A DNA stretch of 14,205 nt, from contig JAGLNE010000054.1 in assembly GCA_023139655.1 (NCBI GenBank), positions 1-14,205 of the forward strand, written 5' to 3'. Numbering within the stretch: the first letter of the stretch is position 1; each line of letters starts with the position of its first letter. The stretch is from Candidatus Parcubacteria bacterium (GTDB lineage Bacteria; Patescibacteriota; Patescibacteriia; Patescibacteriales; UBA12075). Of this stretch, positions 11,667 through 14,205 are shown piece after piece. The position numbers and the translations under genes were made by a program. Below the pieces are notes generated by a model. The model was given only the letters and a program-made list of their open reading frames with translations. It was not told where the DNA came from and made no database searches.

Positions 11667-12815
11667 ATGAAAATTATAATTACGCTATTATTATTGTTTA
11701 TTTTATATCCATTAAACGTTGTATTTGCTGAAATTTTATCAGACAGACTAAAGGGTAAAATATTATTACAAGTGGAGTCAAGAGGCGAAGCATGGTATGT
11801 CAATCCAGATAATCAAAAAAAATATTATCTGGGAAGACCTACTGACGCATTTAATATTATGAGAAAGCTCGGGCTTGGAATCAGCAATAGTGATTTTGAT
11901 TTATTCGATAGCAGTAAAACACCCGTTAGATTATCTGGAAAAATATTATTAAAAGTTGAAGATGGTGGCAAGGCATATTATGTGAACCCTGACGATTTAA
12001 AAATGTATTATTTAGGTAGACCCAGTGATGCTTTTCAAATAATGCGAAATTTGGGTCTAGGTATAAGTAATGTTGACATTAATACAATCCAAAATCATAA
12101 TAACGAAGAACCTGTAACAAAAAATACGCAAATAATAAGTAGCGAAGATACAAATACTACTGAATCAGCCTCGACAAACACAATTATTTCCGATGAATAT
12201 TTAAATGCTATTGTCACACTTATCAACGAATATTTAAACTCATATTATTTTATAAACACAGACGCAGACACTTTTATATCAGCGATTGAACAAAGAATAA
12301 AAATATTAAATTTAAAATCCTCAACCCTTATGTCATTAACAGCAGGCCAAGAGCAAAATGTTGCTAAATTAATCTTAAATTTAAAAACAGTACAAGATAA
12401 TGATGTTAAATCATTAGAATATAAAATCTATGCGATTGAAGAATTAATAAAGATTAATAATACACGAAAAAATATATTAGAGAATATTGTGCCAACGATA
12501 GAAAGCAAAGGATGGACAGTCAACGAAGATTCATTTGTTCAAATTACTGATGGGATATATCACCATGGTGATTATTTGGCTCAGGCCGAATATGCAATTT
12601 CCAAAGGGTTGGATAATTTTAAAAATCAAATGGATTCAAAAGATGAAGAATATAGGGCTTATTGGAATCAAATTCAAACTCTTGCAAATATAGTATATTA
12701 CAATCCGCCAACTTATTCAGGAATTGATTTTTCCCCGACCTATCGCCCGTCTTCTTTCAAATGTTATATAAATAGAAATTTTAGTGGATTAGCATCTTCT
12801 ATTAATTGTTATTAA
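11667..12815 (+). CDS. Secreted protein with two YVNP/YYLGRP repeats, 382 aa
   Basis: An exported protein. A signal peptide covers residues 1-21 (hydrophobic core IIITLLLLFILYPLNVV, likely cut after VFA). Two tandem repeats of about 50 residues follow (about 26-74 and 86-135), each built as L-x-GKILL-x-VE...YVNP-D...YYLGRP-x-DAF-x-IMR-x-LGLGIS. I know this repeat from CPR/Patescibacteria exported proteins, where it often sits beside other surface domains; its function is not established to my knowledge. Residues about 136-165 are a Ser/Thr/Asn-rich linker. The rest is mainly helical, with no motif I recognise and a single CY near the end. It is first in a tight run of membrane-protein genes (1-nt gap to the next) and lies behind the structured RNA. 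Confidence 0.85.
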   Translation: MKIIITLLLLFILYPLNVVFAEILSDRLKGKILLQVESRGEAWYVNPDNQKKYYLGRPTDAFNIMRKLGLGISNSDFDLFDSSKTPVRLSGKILLKVEDGGKAYYVNPDDLKMYYLGRPSDAFQIMRNLGLGISNVDINTIQNHNNEEPVTKNTQIISSEDTNTTESASTNTIISDEYLNAIVTLINEYLNSYYFINTDADTFISAIEQRIKILNLKSSTLMSLTAGQEQNVAKLILNLKTVQDNDVKSLEYKIYAIEELIKINNTRKNILENIVPTIESKGWTVNEDSFVQITDGIYHHGDYLAQAEYAISKGLDNFKNQMDSKDEEYRAYWNQIQTLANIVYYNPPTYSGIDFSPTYRPSSFKCYINRNFSGLASSINCY

Positions 12816-12816
12816 T

Positions 12817-13056
12817 ATGGTAAAAATTAATAAAAAATTTATTTTAATTACTGTTCTTTCTATCGCAATTTATGTTTGGATTGAATTATTAATTAGAGAT
12901 TTAATCATTTATGAATCTGAAAGTCTAGCCCATCCTATTAGCCATTACACAATATTTGCGATAGCAAGACATACGGGGCAAGGTATATTTTTACTTTTTA
13001 TTAAACCTATTTTTGTTTACGTTTCTGGCATTGTTATTATTAGTAAGCTAAAATAA
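12817..13056 (+). CDS. Small membrane protein, 79 aa
   Basis: Two predicted membrane helices: about residues 8-27 (FILITVLSIAIYVWIELLI) and 54-75 (GIFLLFIKPIFVYVSGIVII). A short loop with histidines joins them (HPISHYTIFAIARHTGQ). No family recognised. The ATG follows the previous stop by one base, so translational coupling is likely. Confidence 0.75.
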   Translation: MVKINKKFILITVLSIAIYVWIELLIRDLIIYESESLAHPISHYTIFAIARHTGQGIFLLFIKPIFVYVSGIVIISKLK

Positions 13057-13062
13057 AAAACT

Positions 13063-13527
13063 ATGCAAAACAAAAAACAGAAATTAATAATTTTAGTTGT
13101 TATTTCTATATGCATAGTCGGTGTAATTTTTTATGCTCGTTATGAACGAAGACAAAGTTCGTTAGTTAATCCTCAAATTTATCCTGCTTTTCGGAAAATA
13201 GAAAATAATTGTTACGAATATATAGAACTAGAAAAAGTAGAGCCTTTGAAATATGACGCTTGTAAAAAAGTTACTAATTGGCTCTACCATAACCGCAATA
13301 GTGATTTTGTATCAAGTGAAAAGGGTTATAATTTTTTGTCTTCGTTAGGCTTTGAGCTTCCACCATATAAATTATCGCGTCCATATACTGAAAATGAAAA
13401 TAAAAAAGCAATGGACGAGCAAGATGAATTACTGAAAATAAGAAATCAAATACTAGAAAAACAAACAGAGGAATTTTTAAATGAGGCTAAAGAACAGTTG
13501 GATGATTTTAAAAATAATAAACGATAG
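13063..13527 (+). CDS. Membrane-anchored protein with helical tail, 154 aa
   Basis: A single N-terminal membrane helix (about residues 8-24, LIILVVISICIVGVIFY) after a basic start (MQNKKQK) predicts an exposed C-terminal domain outside the cytoplasm. That domain has two cysteines (C44, C61) that could pair, and a long charged helix at the end (about 109-150: EQDELLKIRNQILEKQTEEF) suited to coiled coil. No family recognised. It starts 6 nt after the previous stop. The 32 bases around its start codon (13048-13079) recur exactly at the last gene of the window. Confidence 0.75.
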   Translation: MQNKKQKLIILVVISICIVGVIFYARYERRQSSLVNPQIYPAFRKIENNCYEYIELEKVEPLKYDACKKVTNWLYHNRNSDFVSSEKGYNFLSSLGFELPPYKLSRPYTENENKKAMDEQDELLKIRNQILEKQTEEFLNEAKEQLDDFKNNKR

Positions 13528-13529
13528 AA

Positions 13530-13982
13530 ATGTTGTTAAAAAAATTAAAACTATCAAAAGAGTTAATTATAAAAACACTTTTATTTTTATCTGGAATGTT
13601 TTTGACCGCTCTTATTGTGTCAATGTTTGTAGCCATCAATGTTATATATTTTCAATATGATAAAGACGGAGAATGTATTAATGTAGATTGTATGAGGCCT
13701 GAATATAATTGCGTAATGAGTATATATAAAAAAGAGGGGAAATGGCGAGAGCCTACTGTAATAAATATTCAAACGAAAGCAAGGTCACAGTCAGCGCCAG
13801 CTGAAGAATATTACGAATATGATGAACCATATAGTGAGTGCAATGTTGGTATACCAATAAGAGAAAGAATAAATGAAGAAATTATAACTTGGTCGGGAAT
13901 ATCATCTGGCGGCATTGGACTTATTATCGGCATTATACTAATAAATATTAGAAAAAAATATTTAAAAAAATTAATAAACTAA
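13530..13982 (+). CDS. Membrane protein with two helices and an extracytoplasmic loop, 150 aa
   Basis: Helix 1 at about residues 15-42 (LLFLSGMFLTALIVSMFVAI) and helix 2 at about 120-141 (WSGISSGGIGLIIGIILI), both ends basic and cytoplasmic. The roughly 75-residue loop between them is outside and holds four cysteines (CINVDC, YNC, SEC), likely forming disulphides, plus a tyrosine-rich EEYYEYDEPY patch. No family recognised. It starts 2 nt after the previous stop; part of the same cluster. Confidence 0.75.
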   Translation: MLLKKLKLSKELIIKTLLFLSGMFLTALIVSMFVAINVIYFQYDKDGECINVDCMRPEYNCVMSIYKKEGKWREPTVINIQTKARSQSAPAEEYYEYDEPYSECNVGIPIRERINEEIITWSGISSGGIGLIIGIILINIRKKYLKKLIN

Positions 13983-14010
13983 AATAAAAAACTATGCAAA
14001 ACAAAAAACA
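13979..14010 (+). repeat. Second copy of a 32-bp start-codon region
   Basis: Identical over 32 bases to 13048-13079. It covers the last bases before and the first five to six codons after the ATG of both MQNKKQ-starting membrane proteins. This points to duplication of a gene or of its translation start within the cluster. Confidence 0.85.
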
Positions 14011-14205
14011 AGCATTAATCCTTATGTTAATTTTTATTTTCTGCTGGATAGTCGGCTACTGGCTGGACAATTATAATTACTATGATATTGGGATTATCTC
14101 ATTGTTTATTCCCTTGTTTATAGTTCCCGTACTCGCCTTAAGGTATATGAGGCAAAAAAAGCAGAAAGACCTGGCATCTATCAATAAAATATTTAGAGCA
14201 TTCTG
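13994..14205 (+). CDS. Membrane protein, 3' end beyond the window
   Basis: Seventy residues are visible from ATG 13994. MQNKKQ is followed by two hydrophobic helices (ALILMLIFIFCWIVGYWL, then ISLFIPLFIVPVLAL) and a basic cytoplasmic stretch, RYMRQKKQKDLASINK. The frame is open at the window edge. The start region is a copy of that of the 154-aa protein, but the rest is not obviously similar. G+C is visibly higher here than in the genes just upstream. No family recognised. Confidence 0.75.
   Translation, partial: MQNKKQALILMLIFIFCWIVGYWLDNYNYYDIGIISLFIPLFIVPVLALRYMRQKKQKDLASINKIFRAF

Noticed and set aside
11510..11803. Minus-strand 97-aa frame over the structured RNA
   Set aside because: It arises from the inverted repeats of the RNA and the reverse of the signal-peptide gene.

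Overview
The window is AT-rich DNA that most resembles a Candidatus Patescibacteria (CPR) chromosome. The signs are a NusA padded with long lysine/glutamate-rich linkers, a compact core-gene block, few Shine-Dalgarno sites, and a secreted protein with a YVNP/YYLGRP repeat that I recall from CPR proteins. TGA is never needed as a sense codon. The assignment is inferred from these features; no 16S or ribosomal-protein marker lies in the window.

Positions 1-3985 are chromosomal core: trigger factor (partial), a small zinc-ribbon protein, a family II Mn-dependent pyrophosphatase and NusA, all on the minus strand, followed by tRNA-Asp(GUC) on the plus strand. Degenerate 7-bp tandem repeats sit just before the pyrophosphatase start, the nusA start and tRNA-Asp. 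A related 52-bp segment occurs twice inside nusA. The nusA frame has no stop before it runs out of phase into the pyrophosphatase gene.

Positions 3990-14205 look like a mobile element integrated beside tRNA-Asp. The end next to the tRNA holds a tyrosine recombinase and an excisionase-type protein. Three orphan genes follow on the minus strand. Next is a minus-strand operon for a ubiquitin-like modification pathway: a 77-aa beta-grasp protein, a cysteine-free E2-like protein, a JAB (JAMM) isopeptidase fused to an E1/ThiF adenylyltransferase, and a 56-aa membrane protein ending in a terminator. Divergent from this operon lies an XRE repressor/ImmA-type metalloprotease pair, separated from it by clustered GTTATTATT operator-like sites and a strong hairpin.

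Right of the repressor pair is a structured RNA with its own promoter, two stems capped by GNRA tetraloops and a terminator. It lies just upstream of a plus-strand run encoding a secreted repeat protein and four small membrane proteins, the last cut by the window edge. The far attachment site of the element is not visible.

Working model (inference): int/xis move the element. XRE/ImmA keeps the divergent ubiquitin-like operon silent until a signal triggers proteolysis of the repressor. The conjugation operon and the membrane-protein cluster are cargo, possibly for phage defence or cell-surface interaction.
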